In this document: positions 16,643 through 27,123 of the stretch, piece by piece
How the letters are laid out: every line of letters starts with the position of its first letter
Position numbering within the stretch: position 1 is the stretch's first letter
Assembly: GCA_003576915.1 (NCBI GenBank)
Contig: QEVF01000004.1
Location: 115,839 to 179,838 of the forward strand
Direction of reading: 5' to 3'
Source of the DNA: Planctomycetota bacterium
GTDB taxonomy: Bacteria; Planctomycetota; UBA8742; UBA2392
Length of the DNA stretch: 64,000 nt
Notes under the pieces: generated by a model
The model's input: only the letters and a program-made list of their open reading frames with translations
Databases searched by the model: none
Told to the model about the DNA's origin: nothing
Made by a program: the position numbers and the translations under genes

Positions 16643-17557
16643 ATGCAGTACTCCGAGAAGATCCGCGATCATTTCCTGCATCCGCGCAACGCCGGCGAAC
16701 TGAAGGACGCCACCGTGATTGGCGAGGCCGGCTCGCTCGCAACGGGAGACGCTTTTCGGCTTTACCTGCGCATCAATTCGCAGGATGTGATTGAAGAGGC
16801 CCGCTTCCAGGCCTTCGGCAGCCCGACCGCCATTGCGACCAGCAGCGCCCTGACGGAAATGATCAAGGGCAAGCACGTCGATGAGGCCGTGCGCCTGAGC
16901 ACACGGGACATCGCGGCCTACCTCGATGGTGTGCCGCAGGAGCGCATGCATGCGCCGGTCATGGGCATGGAGGCGCTGGAAGACGCCTATGCCAAGTACC
17001 GGCGCCTTGAAACCCTGGACGAAGACGGGCAGTCCGCGCGCATCGTCTGCCGCTGCTTCAACGTGAGTCATGGCCGTATCGAGCGCGCGATTCGCGACCA
17101 CCACCTGAGCACCATTGCCGAGGTCACCCACCACACCAAGGCCGGCGGTGACTGCAACTCCTGCCACGCGGATATCGAAAACCTGCTGGCACGCGCCCGC
17201 GCCGAGCGCGCCCGCGCAGCCGAAGAAGATCGCATCCGCACAGCCCGCGAGAATGCGCGCAAGGCCCAGCCGGCGGGCGGCATCCCGGATCTGCAGCGCG
17301 CGGCGCTGATTCAGGAGGTGCTGGACCGTGAAGTGCGTCCGGGCCTGGCCATGGACGGCGGCGACATGGAACTCGTGAGCGTGGAGGGCGCCACGGTGCG
17401 CGTCAAGCTCAGCGGCCACTGCGTCAGTTGCAGCAGCAGCACGGCCACCATGCGCTACTTCGTGGAAGACAAGTTGCGCGAACTGGTGGACCCCGCTATT
17501 GAGGTCATTGACATCACCGAGCACGGGCAGGAGTTGCACGCGCCGCCCATGCGCTGA
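16643..17557 (+). CDS. NifU-like Fe-S protein whose scaffold domain lacks the cluster cysteines
   Basis: A 304-aa protein with full NifU architecture: IscU-like domain (1-125), BFD-type [2Fe-2S] domain with Cys136/138 and Cys171/174, a charged helical linker, and a C-terminal Nfu domain with Cys260-x-x-Cys263. NifU normally assembles transient clusters on three Cys of the IscU domain. Here the equivalent positions are Thr34 (SLATGD), Ser60 (AFGSPTAIA) and Ala104 (MHAPVM), so none remains, while surrounding residues such as SALTEMIKG and YLDGVP are well kept. The central and C-terminal cysteines are intact. It sits 12 bp before nifS. It probably still carries or transfers clusters through Nfu, but de novo assembly on the N-terminal domain is doubtful. 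Confidence 0.88.
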   Translation: MQYSEKIRDHFLHPRNAGELKDATVIGEAGSLATGDAFRLYLRINSQDVIEEARFQAFGSPTAIATSSALTEMIKGKHVDEAVRLSTRDIAAYLDGVPQERMHAPVMGMEALEDAYAKYRRLETLDEDGQSARIVCRCFNVSHGRIERAIRDHHLSTIAEVTHHTKAGGDCNSCHADIENLLARARAERARAAEEDRIRTARENARKAQPAGGIPDLQRAALIQEVLDREVRPGLAMDGGDMELVSVEGATVRVKLSGHCVSCSSSTATMRYFVEDKLRELVDPAIEVIDITEHGQELHAPPMR

Positions 17558-17569
17558 CCGCGGACTCCC

Positions 17570-18793
17570 ATGGCCGACCTCCTGTACTTTGACAATAACG
17601 CCACCACGCCGCTGGCGCCCGAAGCCCGCGCCGCCCTCGAACCCTTTTTGGGCGAACTGGTGGGCAACCCCAGCTCGGCGCATAACGCCGGAGGCCGCAT
17701 CCTGCACGCCGTGGAGAAGGCGCGCGAGCAGGTCGCGCTCATGCTGGGCTGCGAGACGGGAGAGATCATCTTCAACTCGGGCGGCACCGAGGGCCTGAAC
17801 ACGGCCATTGAAAACGCTCTCGACGCCCTGCCCACGCGCAAGCAGATCATCATTTCCAAAGTCGAGCACTCGGCGGTGTCCAACGTGGTGCGGCCCCTGG
17901 CGCGCAAGGGCTATCGCATCACGGAAATCAACGTGGACCGTTTCGGCCGCCTCGACCTCGCCCAACTGAACCACGAAGTGGGCCATGAAACGGCCCTGAT
18001 CGCGACGCTGTGGGCGAACAACGAAACCGGTGTCGTGGCACCCGTCGCCGAAATCGGCGACATGGCCAAGCGCGCGGGGGCCATGTTCGTGGTCGATGCC
18101 GTGCAATGCCCCGGCAAGCTGAAACTCGACATGAGAGCGCAGGCTGCCATCGACTACCTCGCCGTTTCAGGCCACAAGTTCCACGCCCTGCCCGGCACCG
18201 GCGCCCTCTTCGTGCGCAAGGGCACCCCCTATCGGCCCCTGATCCGCGGCGGCAACCAGGAGCGCGGCCGCCGCGCCGGCACTGAAAACGTCCCCGGCAT
18301 CGTCAGCATGGGGGCGGCAGCCCGCTGCATCAATGAACACCTCGAGGCCGACATCAAGCGCCAGACCGAGCTGCGTGACATGCTGCAGTCCGGCCTGCTG
18401 GCCAAGCTCGACAATGTCATCGTCAACGGCGACGAGCAGTCCCGCCTGTGCAACACGCTCAACGTGGGCTTTGAGTTCGTTGAAGCCGAGGCCATCCTGC
18501 TGATGCTGGATGCCGCGGGGGTCGCCGCCAGTTCCGGCAGCGCCTGCGAGTCGGGCAGTCTGGAAACAAGCCACGTGCTCCGCGCCATGGGCGTGCCGTT
18601 CACGGCCATCCACGGCAGCGTGCGTTTTTCGCTCTCGCGTTACACGACAGCGGCCGAGGTAGGAGCGCTGGTAGACCACACGGTCAAGATCGTCCGGCGC
18701 CTGCGCGAGCTCAGCCCCTTTGGGCGCGAAAAACCGGCCCCGAAAAAGCCCGCGGATCTCGAAACCCACAAGGCCTACTTCGCCACGACCTGA
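17570..18793 (+). CDS. cysteine desulfurase, NifS/IscS type
   Basis: A 407-aa PLP enzyme that takes sulfur from cysteine for Fe-S clusters and other sulfur routes; such enzymes can also release selenium from selenocysteine. Lys203 in VSGHKFHALPG binds PLP. The persulfide-forming Cys326 lies in SSGSACESGSLETSHVL, on the long mobile loop of class I desulfurases. The N-terminal FDNNATTPL block is a family hallmark. Relative to NifS, a Lys/Pro-rich tail of ~25 residues follows residue 380. It is co-directional with the NifU-like gene (12 bp gap) and a TPR gene, probably one operon. Confidence 0.93.
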   Translation: MADLLYFDNNATTPLAPEARAALEPFLGELVGNPSSAHNAGGRILHAVEKAREQVALMLGCETGEIIFNSGGTEGLNTAIENALDALPTRKQIIISKVEHSAVSNVVRPLARKGYRITEINVDRFGRLDLAQLNHEVGHETALIATLWANNETGVVAPVAEIGDMAKRAGAMFVVDAVQCPGKLKLDMRAQAAIDYLAVSGHKFHALPGTGALFVRKGTPYRPLIRGGNQERGRRAGTENVPGIVSMGAAARCINEHLEADIKRQTELRDMLQSGLLAKLDNVIVNGDEQSRLCNTLNVGFEFVEAEAILLMLDAAGVAASSGSACESGSLETSHVLRAMGVPFTAIHGSVRFSLSRYTTAAEVGALVDHTVKIVRRLRELSPFGREKPAPKKPADLETHKAYFATT

Positions 18794-18844
18794 GGGCGAG
18801 TGCCGGCCATCGACAACACCTGCGGCTCAACGGACAATGCCGCC

Positions 18845-19564
18845 ATGGATTTCGACCACCCCGTGGCCGCCGTGATTCTCGCGCTGGACGCGCACGAGGT
18901 GCCCCACGCCCGTCTGCTCGCCCGTGAACTCGCCGCCGACTGCGACAGCCAGACCATGCTCGTGCTCGGCGAAGCCTTTGCCGAGCGCGGCCTGGTGTCT
19001 TTGCTGGCGGACCTGTGGCAGTTCCGACGGGCGCGCCAGGGACCCGTTGAGGTCGAAGCCGAGGCCTACGCCCTGGCCCTCAACGCCCTGGCTGTCGAAC
19101 ACATGCGCGAAATGCGCTTTGACGAAGCCCGTCCCCTGCTGCTGAAGGCACTCGAGGCCCTGCCGCAGAACACGGCCCTCATCCAGAACCTCGCTTCCTG
19201 CTGCCTGGAACTCGGAGAGTTCCAGGCAGCCCTCGACGGCGTGAATGAGGCCCTGTCCCGTGCTCCCCGGGATCCCGCACTGCACGAACTTCGCGGCCGC
19301 GTGCTCTATCAGTCGGGCGATGTCGAGCTCTCCGTACCCGAGTTCACGCAGGCCTTTGACGCCGGGCGGGCCTCGGCGGGCCTTTGGCTGCTGCGCGCGC
19401 TTTGCCTCGATGCCCGCATTGATGAAGCCATCGAGGACATCGAGAAGCTGCTCGCAGAGCACCCGGAGCGAGGCAAGGCCATGCTGGACCTTGAATTTTC
19501 CGACCCGGGTTCGCCCCTGCAGATTCTGCGGGACGACGAGCGCGCCCGCCCTCTGTTTGAGTGA
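18845..19564 (+). CDS. tetratricopeptide-repeat protein
   Basis: A 239-aa soluble, acidic, alpha-helical protein with about four TPR-like units; the clearest run from ALNALAVEHMREMRFDEA through NPxxP-like turns such as LPQNTALIQNLASC and APRDPALHELRGRV. No signal peptide or catalytic motif is seen. I placed the start at ATG 18845; a GTG at 18800 would add 15 residues and neither has a strong ribosome-binding site. It follows nifS by about 50 bp and may be in the same transcript. A role as a protein-protein adaptor for Fe-S assembly is possible but only suggested by position. Confidence 0.7.
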   Translation: MDFDHPVAAVILALDAHEVPHARLLARELAADCDSQTMLVLGEAFAERGLVSLLADLWQFRRARQGPVEVEAEAYALALNALAVEHMREMRFDEARPLLLKALEALPQNTALIQNLASCCLELGEFQAALDGVNEALSRAPRDPALHELRGRVLYQSGDVELSVPEFTQAFDAGRASAGLWLLRALCLDARIDEAIEDIEKLLAEHPERGKAMLDLEFSDPGSPLQILRDDERARPLFE

Positions 19565-19569
19565 TCCCG

Positions 19570-19608
19570 CCCGCAGGCCGCAGCTGAAACCATTCCGGCG
19601 GCCCGCTA
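19570..19608 (+). repeat. relic end of the 156-bp repeat
   Basis: CCGCAGGCCG followed, after a diverged stretch, by CGGCCCGCTA matches the right end of copies 1 and 2. On the minus strand it reads TAGCGGGCCGC, as at copy 2, and again the TAG is the stop codon of the adjacent gene (hydrolase, 19606-19608). The rest of the element is absent, so this is a solo end or decayed copy. Confidence 0.5.
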
Positions 19609-20478
19609 CAGGTGCTTGTTGAAGAAATCCAGGGCCGCGTCCACGGCCTGAACAAACTCCGCCGTGCGGCGGCGGAAGGGATGCCGGGTGCCCAGCACGT
19701 GGTCCGTGTTCTCAATCGAAAGCAGGCGGGTGTTGGCGCCCCCCAGACCGTTGCTGTTGGCGGCCTCCAGCAGCGCCAGCGACTCCTCGAAGGCGACACT
19801 CTGGTCATCGACGCCGTGAATCAGAAGCCAGGGCACCTCGAGGCGGGAGGCCGCACGGCGGATGTCAAAGGCCTCGGGATTTGAGCTGACTTCCTCGAAA
19901 AAAGACCGGCCCACGCGCATTTCCTGACCCGTGCGCGCGTTGGTCAGCTTCATGTGACCGTAGGCCTTGAGGTGCGCGTCGACCTCGGCGGGCGGGAAAC
20001 GATTGGGCGTGGAAATGGCCGCCAGCGTGACCAGGGCACGGATCCGCGGATCGCGCGCCGCATAAAGCACGCCCAGCCCGCCGCCCATGGAGTGCCCGAA
20101 CAGGCCCAGGCGTGTGCGGTCCAGCTCACATTTGTCCGTCAGCAGGCCCCGCGCGGCAGCCTCCACCACCTGGCGCAGGTCAAAGAGGCGCTTGCCCCAG
20201 GTGTCCCGCTCGAAGAGGTCGAGACGGTTGAACAGGTCGGTGTCCCCGTGAACGCCGCAATGGGAGAGGCTCACGGCAGCCGCCGCGATGCCGTTGTCGG
20301 CAAGGCCTCGCGCCAGCGTGGGGAAGAAGCCCCAGTGCTTGAAGCCCTTGAACCCGTGCAGAATCAGCACCAGCGGCGGTGAGCCCTCGCCCGCGGGCAG
20401 GTAGAGGTCGCCCGCGATTTCCTCGCCGTCGGCGCCCCGCAGCAGGAAAGTATCATCTGGTGCAACCTTGGAAGCCAT
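19606..20478 (-). CDS. alpha/beta hydrolase (dienelactone hydrolase / peptidase-like)
   Basis: A 290-aa alpha/beta hydrolase. It has HGFKGFKHWGFFP as oxyanion-hole region, nucleophile Ser130 in LFGHSMGGG, a likely acid in HGVDDQSV and a likely catalytic His in ENTDHVLG. This triad order fits dienelactone-hydrolase-like esterases and acyl-peptidases; the substrate is unknown. No signal peptide, so cytoplasmic. ATG 20478 is chosen because homology begins there; the frame continues upstream only as antisense noise within scpB. The stop codon TAG lies in a relic of the dispersed repeat. Same strand as scpB and 28 bp downstream of it. Confidence 0.82.
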   Translation of the reverse strand: MASKVAPDDTFLLRGADGEEIAGDLYLPAGEGSPPLVLILHGFKGFKHWGFFPTLARGLADNGIAAAAVSLSHCGVHGDTDLFNRLDLFERDTWGKRLFDLRQVVEAAARGLLTDKCELDRTRLGLFGHSMGGGLGVLYAARDPRIRALVTLAAISTPNRFPPAEVDAHLKAYGHMKLTNARTGQEMRVGRSFFEEVSSNPEAFDIRRAASRLEVPWLLIHGVDDQSVAFEESLALLEAANSNGLGGANTRLLSIENTDHVLGTRHPFRRRTAEFVQAVDAALDFFNKHL

Positions 20479-20506
20479 GAGTCGTCTTGCCGCTTCCCCC
20501 GCCGCG

Positions 20507-21214
20507 CTACTGCGGCTTTTCGGGGTCCTGCACCTGCACTTCGTCCACCTCAGCCTCGCCCGCGCCTTCCTGCGCGGCGGCCAGAGAGGCCAAGTCCTGC
20601 TGGCGCGGCAGCTCACTGAGAGACTTGAGGCCAAAGGCGCGCAGGAACTCGCCGGTGGTACCATACAGAGCGGCGTTGCCACGGTTCTTGTCGCGCTCGG
20701 TCACCTGGATGAAGCCTCGCTCAAGCAGGGCGCGCACAAGGTGGTCGCTGGAGGAACCGCGAATGCTCTCGATGTCGAGGCGCGAGATGGGCTGCTTGTA
20801 GGCAATAACGGCCAGGCACTCCAGCACGGCAGGGCTGAGCTTTTGCGCCTCGCGCTCGCGTACCAGCTTGTTGAGCAATGCGTCATGCTCGGGACGGGTG
20901 GTGAGCTGGTAGCCCTGGGCCAGCTCCTGAAGCGAAAAGGCCGAGCCCAGATCATCGTAGCGCCTGGCCAGCAGCGCCAGGCACTGCTTGACGGGAATGA
21001 CGCTGGGGACTTCCAGCAGGTCAGCGATGCGGCGCGCCGAAATGGGCTTGCCGTGCACGAACAGCAGGGCCTCGATGCGCGCGGCCATGGCGTCCGGCGG
21101 CATGAAGGAGGCCGACAGGGAGTCCCCCACCTGGGTCGCGTCATCGGCCCCCGCGGACTCGCGGTTGTCTGACGTGTCCGCTTCAGGGTTGGGTAAATCA
21201 GGCATCATGGTCAT
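20507..21214 (-). CDS. scpB: segregation and condensation protein B
   Basis: ScpB is the winged-helix kleisin-associated subunit of the SMC-ScpAB chromosome condensin. The product (~235 aa from ATG 21214; nearby ATGs at 21208 and 21205 are alternatives) shows two winged-helix units: AARIEALLFVHGKPISARRIADLL and LSPAVLECLAVIAYKQPISRLD, followed by IRGSSSDHLVRALLERGFI. The second block is highly diagnostic. A short acidic C-terminal tail follows. There is no scpA or smc in the window. It is followed on the same strand by the hydrolase gene and preceded by the parvulin gene, roughly 100 bp upstream. Confidence 0.92.
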   Translation of the reverse strand: MTMMPDLPNPEADTSDNRESAGADDATQVGDSLSASFMPPDAMAARIEALLFVHGKPISARRIADLLEVPSVIPVKQCLALLARRYDDLGSAFSLQELAQGYQLTTRPEHDALLNKLVREREAQKLSPAVLECLAVIAYKQPISRLDIESIRGSSSDHLVRALLERGFIQVTERDKNRGNAALYGTTGEFLRAFGLKSLSELPRQQDLASLAAAQEGAGEAEVDEVQVQDPEKPQ

Positions 21215-21312
21215 CGGGGCGGCGAGGCCGGAAATCAGGACTGAACGAGGGAAGGTCAGGGCCAAGGCTACAGGCCGCCGCCCAATTTGCATTTCTCAAT
21301 TCGATTTTTGCG

Positions 21313-22275
21313 TCAGCCCTGTTTGTCGGGCTCGCAATGTACGCCGGGCACCCTGAACTCCATGGTATAGACGCCGCGCGACATCACCACCCGCACCCAG
21401 CGCCCAAAGCGGTCGTCATCGACGTCCGGAAAGGCCAGGAACTCGGGACGGCGGTCAAAGAACTTCGCGGTGTTGGCCATGTTCGTCTTGTTTCGCTTCA
21501 CGATGTGCCAGCCATAGGCGCTCTTCACAGGCTTGGAATACTCGCCGTCCTTCAGGGCATAGGCGGCATCCGCGACTTCTGCAGCCAGGCCGTCGCCCTT
21601 GTAATGCCGCGGCAGCTTGCCGCCCTGGTTGGCCGAACCGATGTCCTGGCTTTCCTTCACCGCCAGATCGTCCCAGTTGGCGCCGCGCTGCAGCCGCACC
21701 CAGACGTCCTGGGCCGTGGCCTGAGTCTTGCACAGGATGTGTGCGAGATCGTAACTCTCCGTGGAGGTTTCGAAGTAGTTCACGATCAGGCGCTTGAGCA
21801 GAATGATACGGGCGCGCGAACCCAGGTAGGCCTCCAGGCGCTCCTGGGTGAGGTTCTGGCTCTTGAGCCACTCCTCCCAGGGCACGGCGCCTCCGTAACG
21901 GTCCTGCACCTGCTTTTTCATTTCGGAAACCTGGCGCTTGACCTCGAGTTCGATCTCCAGCTTCTTGATCTCGCAGCCGATGCGCTCAGCTTCCAGTTCC
22001 AGCAGGTTGACATGCACCAGGTAGTCGACGGACTTGGTCAGCACCTTGTAGCGCTCGTCGGGAATCAGGGCCTCGAAGTCGTAGATGCGAGCGATGAGCT
22101 GCTCCGCCGTGACGATGCGGTTTCCCACCCGTGCGACTTCATTGACTTTGAGCGTGGTCTTGGGTTTTTCAGCGGGCTTCTCGCTGCCCTGAGCACCGGC
22201 CAGATATCCCGCGGAACTGAAAAGACCGGCCAGCAGCGCGAGGGCCGCAAGCCGCAAGGCGAAACGTCGCAACAT
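21313..22275 (-). CDS. exported parvulin-type peptidyl-prolyl isomerase
   Basis: A 320-aa SurA/PrsA-like chaperone. An N-terminal signal peptide (RRFALRLAALALLAGLFSSAG, cleaved near AGAQG) sends it to the periplasm. A SurA-N-like helical region spans about 45-165, then a PpiC rotamase domain begins at AHILCKTQ and includes QGGKLPRHYKGDGL and the SAYGWHIVKR end of the fold. Residues after 265 form a short tail. It probably helps fold outer-membrane or secreted proteins, of which this window encodes many. ATG 22275 has AGGAGAG upstream, ruling out the longer reading. Divergent from the kinase gene. Confidence 0.88.
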   Translation of the reverse strand: MLRRFALRLAALALLAGLFSSAGYLAGAQGSEKPAEKPKTTLKVNEVARVGNRIVTAEQLIARIYDFEALIPDERYKVLTKSVDYLVHVNLLELEAERIGCEIKKLEIELEVKRQVSEMKKQVQDRYGGAVPWEEWLKSQNLTQERLEAYLGSRARIILLKRLIVNYFETSTESYDLAHILCKTQATAQDVWVRLQRGANWDDLAVKESQDIGSANQGGKLPRHYKGDGLAAEVADAAYALKDGEYSKPVKSAYGWHIVKRNKTNMANTAKFFDRRPEFLAFPDVDDDRFGRWVRVVMSRGVYTMEFRVPGVHCEPDKQG

Positions 22276-22428
22276 GATCTCTCCTGCTTCGACTGAAATC
22301 GGGGCCCGCCCCATGCTACACAGGTGCCGCGAAACTTCACCCGGGCGGCGGGGGGCTTTTCAACAGGCCAAGGCTTGGCTTTCGCCGGCCTGGCCCCTTC
22401 GCTAGACTTGGCGCCAAAGGGACTTCCC

Positions 22429-24459
<2,031 letters not shown>

Positions 24460-24461
24460 CA

Positions 24462-24492
24462 GAAAAGGGGCGGCCCCTGGCCGCCCCTTTTC
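24462..24492. terminator. bidirectional rho-independent terminator
   Basis: A perfect 14-bp stem (24462-24475 with 24479-24492) with a CCT loop, flanked by AAAA on the left and TTTT on the right, separates the convergent kinase and lipoprotein genes. It can terminate transcription from both sides. Confidence 0.92.
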
Positions 24493-24508
24493 AATCAAAG
24501 TGCCGGCA

Positions 24509-25600
24509 TCAGTTTCCGCTGGCCCCGGCGTCCGGCGCGGTTTTGACGTAGACGGCCCGATAACCCTTGATCACCGGGTTGTCGATCTTCTGGTTCACCG
24601 TTTTGCAGCCGATCTGGTCAAGCTTGGAAGCGTCGTCCTTCTTGAAGAAGTGGCGCAGAACCTTCAGCCGGCAGACGGTTTCGCCTTTCTCGTTGAGCAC
24701 GATCAGTTCTGAACCCTCGGGCGGGGCATCGCCGCTGACGGGGTTCACCAGCACGTTACTGGCCTCGCCCGGCTTGCCGCCGCCGGTCACGGCCGCCACG
24801 GTGCCCTCGAAAGAGTAAACGCCCTCCTTGGGAGGCTGTTCGACCTTGGGGTCCCTGGGTGATTCCGTGCCTTCAGGAATCCTGGCGCCGCCCTTGCGCA
24901 ACTGCTCGATCAGGTCGTCGTACTGTTTCTTGATGTTGTCGCGGTCAGAACTGGCGTTTTGCAGTTCCATTTCGAGCTGGGTCACCTTGTCGCGCAGCTT
25001 GCGGTTGCTCTCAACGGTGGCACTTGACTTCAGCTCCGCCAGTTCGGCGCGCAGGCGCGTGATTTCATCGGCCGTCAGAAGAGAGCGCTGCTGCTCGGCC
25101 TTCAGGTCGGATTGCGCCTTCTTGTGAGCCTCCTGCTCGGCCCGCAGCGCGGCTTCCGTCTCAAGAAGCTTCTTCTGGATGTCGAGCACCTGGTTGGGAT
25201 CGACGTTTTTGACCTTGCCTTCCAGGGTCTCGATCATGGCCTTGAGGGCCACCAGCGCACTCTGCAGCTCATCCACCTTCCGGAGCTTGGTTTCCAGTTC
25301 GTCGGTGCGCTTGCTCTGGGCCTTGGCTGCCTCTTCCTGAGACTTTTCGAGATTCTTGAGGCCCGTGGCAATGTCGCCGCCGATGCTGTTGAGCTTGCGG
25401 TTCACCTCATCCAGGGATTCGCCGCCGCCCTTCTGCTGCTGGGCCACCAGCAGCTTGGCCAGGTCATCGTTGCCGCCCTGTTTCTTGAGATTCTCCAACT
25501 CCGCCTGCAGCTTGGCGTTTTGAAGCCTCGCTTCGTTATCCTGGCAGCCGGCCAGGAACACCAGGGCAAAGGCCAGAGCGGCCAAAGTCAGGTTCCGCAT
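24509..25600 (-). CDS. coiled-coil lipoprotein
   Basis: A 363-aa envelope lipoprotein. The signal peptide MRNLTLAALAFALVFLAGC ends in an LAGC lipobox with Cys19. Residues ~22-240 are almost entirely heptad-patterned and rich in Leu, Glu, Lys and Gln, predicting a long coiled coil. A compact ~110-residue C-terminal domain (GVYSFEGTVAAVTGG ... GYRAVYVKTA) has beta-strand character and two Cys. It may be a spacer or tether in the periplasm. I recognise no family. TGGAG lies upstream of ATG 25600. It converges with the kinase gene. A related design (lipobox plus coiled coil) is seen at 60536. Confidence 0.75.
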   Translation of the reverse strand: MRNLTLAALAFALVFLAGCQDNEARLQNAKLQAELENLKKQGGNDDLAKLLVAQQQKGGGESLDEVNRKLNSIGGDIATGLKNLEKSQEEAAKAQSKRTDELETKLRKVDELQSALVALKAMIETLEGKVKNVDPNQVLDIQKKLLETEAALRAEQEAHKKAQSDLKAEQQRSLLTADEITRLRAELAELKSSATVESNRKLRDKVTQLEMELQNASSDRDNIKKQYDDLIEQLRKGGARIPEGTESPRDPKVEQPPKEGVYSFEGTVAAVTGGGKPGEASNVLVNPVSGDAPPEGSELIVLNEKGETVCRLKVLRHFFKKDDASKLDQIGCKTVNQKIDNPVIKGYRAVYVKTAPDAGASGN

Positions 25601-25740
25601 GGGTGGAAAACTCCAGGCATGGACGCTTGTGTTCGGGGTGCGGCCGCGTCCCTTCTTGCTTCGGGGTCAAGCGGGCTATTGAACCAGAGTGTGGAAGAAC
25701 GGTCAAGGCGCGCCGCACTCACGAACCGCTCGCCTCCTGA

Positions 25741-26038
25741 TTACAGCATCCCCCACAGAAGGCCGACAAATTCGTCCCGTCTCATTCCGGCCTGCCTGTG
25801 GATGGCTCGCAACGCTCCAATCGGAATGGACTTTCGCGGGTGCGGCACGCAAACCGGACGCGGCAACCCTCATGCCTGCGGCCGCATCTTTGATGTTCTG
25901 CCTGGCTTCCTCCAGCGTATCTCCGCAGGAGACGGCCCCGGGAAGCCGCGGGACTTCCGCGCTGTAGGATATCCCCTCTTTCGTAAGAACGGCGACCAGA
26001 AGGCAGCGGCAGTCCGTACACCTTCCTACGCGTTCCAT
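25741..26038 (-). pseudogene. decayed hicB-hicA toxin-antitoxin remnant
   Basis: On the minus strand, the frame beginning at 26038 contains a HicB-like stretch: LVAVLTKEGISYSAEVPRLP, then GAVSCGDTLEEARQNIKDAA, which matches the partial RNase-H-like antitoxin core. About 15 codons later the reading must shift frame, where VCVPHPRKSIPIGALRAIHR followed by QAGM matches the C-terminal half of the HicA mRNA-interferase toxin, ending at TAA 25741-25743. The C-terminal part of hicB and the N-terminal part of hicA, including the region of the catalytic His, are missing. This is best explained by an internal deletion that fused the two. No intact antitoxin or toxin remains. The surrounding 25601-26180 holds no other gene I can support. 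Confidence 0.65.
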
Positions 26039-26180
26039 ACAGCGCATGAGCCCTTTCGGAGTAGGTCCGCAGAACCAACGCGATACGCGGACCAAGCGGA
26101 ATTGGGCAGCCGAGTCGATTTTGCGGGAACCGCGATGTTCGGCGCGGGCAAGAGTCTTCGGTCCAACTCCGAGTATGCCT

Positions 26181-26336
26181 GGCAGGCCGCTGAAATGCGG
26201 CCTGCGGACGCAAGCCATGAATGGCTTGCGCATTTCAAGCGGCTGAAAGGCCGCTTGAAATGAAGGTCGGGCCCGATTCACTTTGGCCCGACCGGGCTGA
26301 AAAAGTGGCCGGATGCCACCTTTTCAGCAGCATGCT
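26181..26336 (-). repeat. 156-bp structured intergenic repeat, copy 3 (inverted)
   Basis: The best-preserved copy for secondary structure, in opposite orientation to the other three. On the minus strand it has the TGAAAAGGTGGC arm with GCCACTTTTTCA, perfect GGTCGGGCC/GGCCCGACC, a TTTCAAGCGGC arm with GCCGCTTGAAA, and CGCAAGCCAT with ATGGCTTGCG. Terminal repeats are AGCATGCTGCTGAAA and GGCAGGCCGCTGAAA. It lies between the hicBA relic and the SRAP gene, and the SRAP stop codon TAG (26335-26337) overlaps its end. Confidence 0.9.
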
Positions 26337-26997
26337 AGAACAAGTCGCCCTGGGCCTTCTTCGGCGCGACGTCCTGTCGGGGTGCAGCGCAGGCAAACTC
26401 GGTCAGCTTGCCGGCATAAGGTTTGATGAGCTTCTTGATGGCATCCGGCTTTGCCGTGAGGTCAAGCCACATTGCCGCGTCTGCCGGGTCCAGTATCAGT
26501 GGTTCGCGGTCATGGAGCTTCTGCATCCAATCGCTGGCGGGCGTCGTCACGATGCTGAAGCATTTCACGTCCTGCTCCAGCCTGGGGTCATAGTTGAAGG
26601 CGTAAAGTACCCCCATCAGCATCGGGTTGCCGTCGGCGCGCCGGACTGCGTGGGCCTGTTTGGCGCCCTTCTCGCCGGTCCATTCATAGAACCCGCCTGA
26701 GACGATCAACCCGCGCCGCAGGACCAGGCTTTCCCGCCAGAGGCCCCAACCCAGGCTTTCCATGCGGGCGTTGAACACGCTATTCGACTTCTCGGTGATG
26801 TACCCCCAGCGCATGGGCTCCACGCTCGTCATGGTGGCCACCGGATAGCTGTGCGTGGGCCGAATGTCGTACCTGGGCCGGTTCATATCCTCGACCCATT
26901 CCTTGATGGCCTGGCGGAGCTTCTCGGCAACGTCGTCAGGCAGCCCGCGCACCGCATTGTCGATGGCCGCATCAGGCACAAAGAAGCGTCCGCACAT
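26335..26997 (-). CDS. SOS-response-associated peptidase (SRAP, YedK/HMCES family)
   Basis: A 220-aa SRAP protein. These proteins crosslink to abasic sites in single-stranded DNA through the N-terminal cysteine and so shield them. Cys2 follows the initiator Met (MCGRF). Asn76/Arg78 in VFNARME, Glu105 in SGGFYEW and His162 in LHDREP occupy the active-site positions (usual HDRMP). The remaining fold marks such as MRWGYI are present. Start ATG at 26997 is required to place Cys at position 2. Its TAG stop is supplied jointly with repeat copy 3. It stands alone on this strand downstream of the ApgM-like gene. Confidence 0.93.
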   Translation of the reverse strand: MCGRFFVPDAAIDNAVRGLPDDVAEKLRQAIKEWVEDMNRPRYDIRPTHSYPVATMTSVEPMRWGYITEKSNSVFNARMESLGWGLWRESLVLRRGLIVSGGFYEWTGEKGAKQAHAVRRADGNPMLMGVLYAFNYDPRLEQDVKCFSIVTTPASDWMQKLHDREPLILDPADAAMWLDLTAKPDAIKKLIKPYAGKLTEFACAAPRQDVAPKKAQGDLF

Positions 26998-27123
26998 GAA
27001 ATTGCCGCCTTGAATTCGTCGTCGTAAGGTTGGTCTTCCGGGGGCGAGGGGGTCAACTTCAGGGCTTCAAAGCGGGCACAATGTGGGCCGCGTCCTCGAT
27101 TCCCGGTGGCGTCGCGCCCTGGG

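Noticed and set aside
25675..25690. A further repeat end (AGCGGGCTATTGAAC)
   Set aside because: Similar to the terminal repeat at about 13 of 15 positions, but no other element sequence or partner end is found nearby, so chance cannot be excluded.
25112..26263. 383-aa plus-strand frame across 25112-26263
   Set aside because: Covers the antisense of a lipoprotein, the hicBA relic and part of a repeat; no coding character or start signal.
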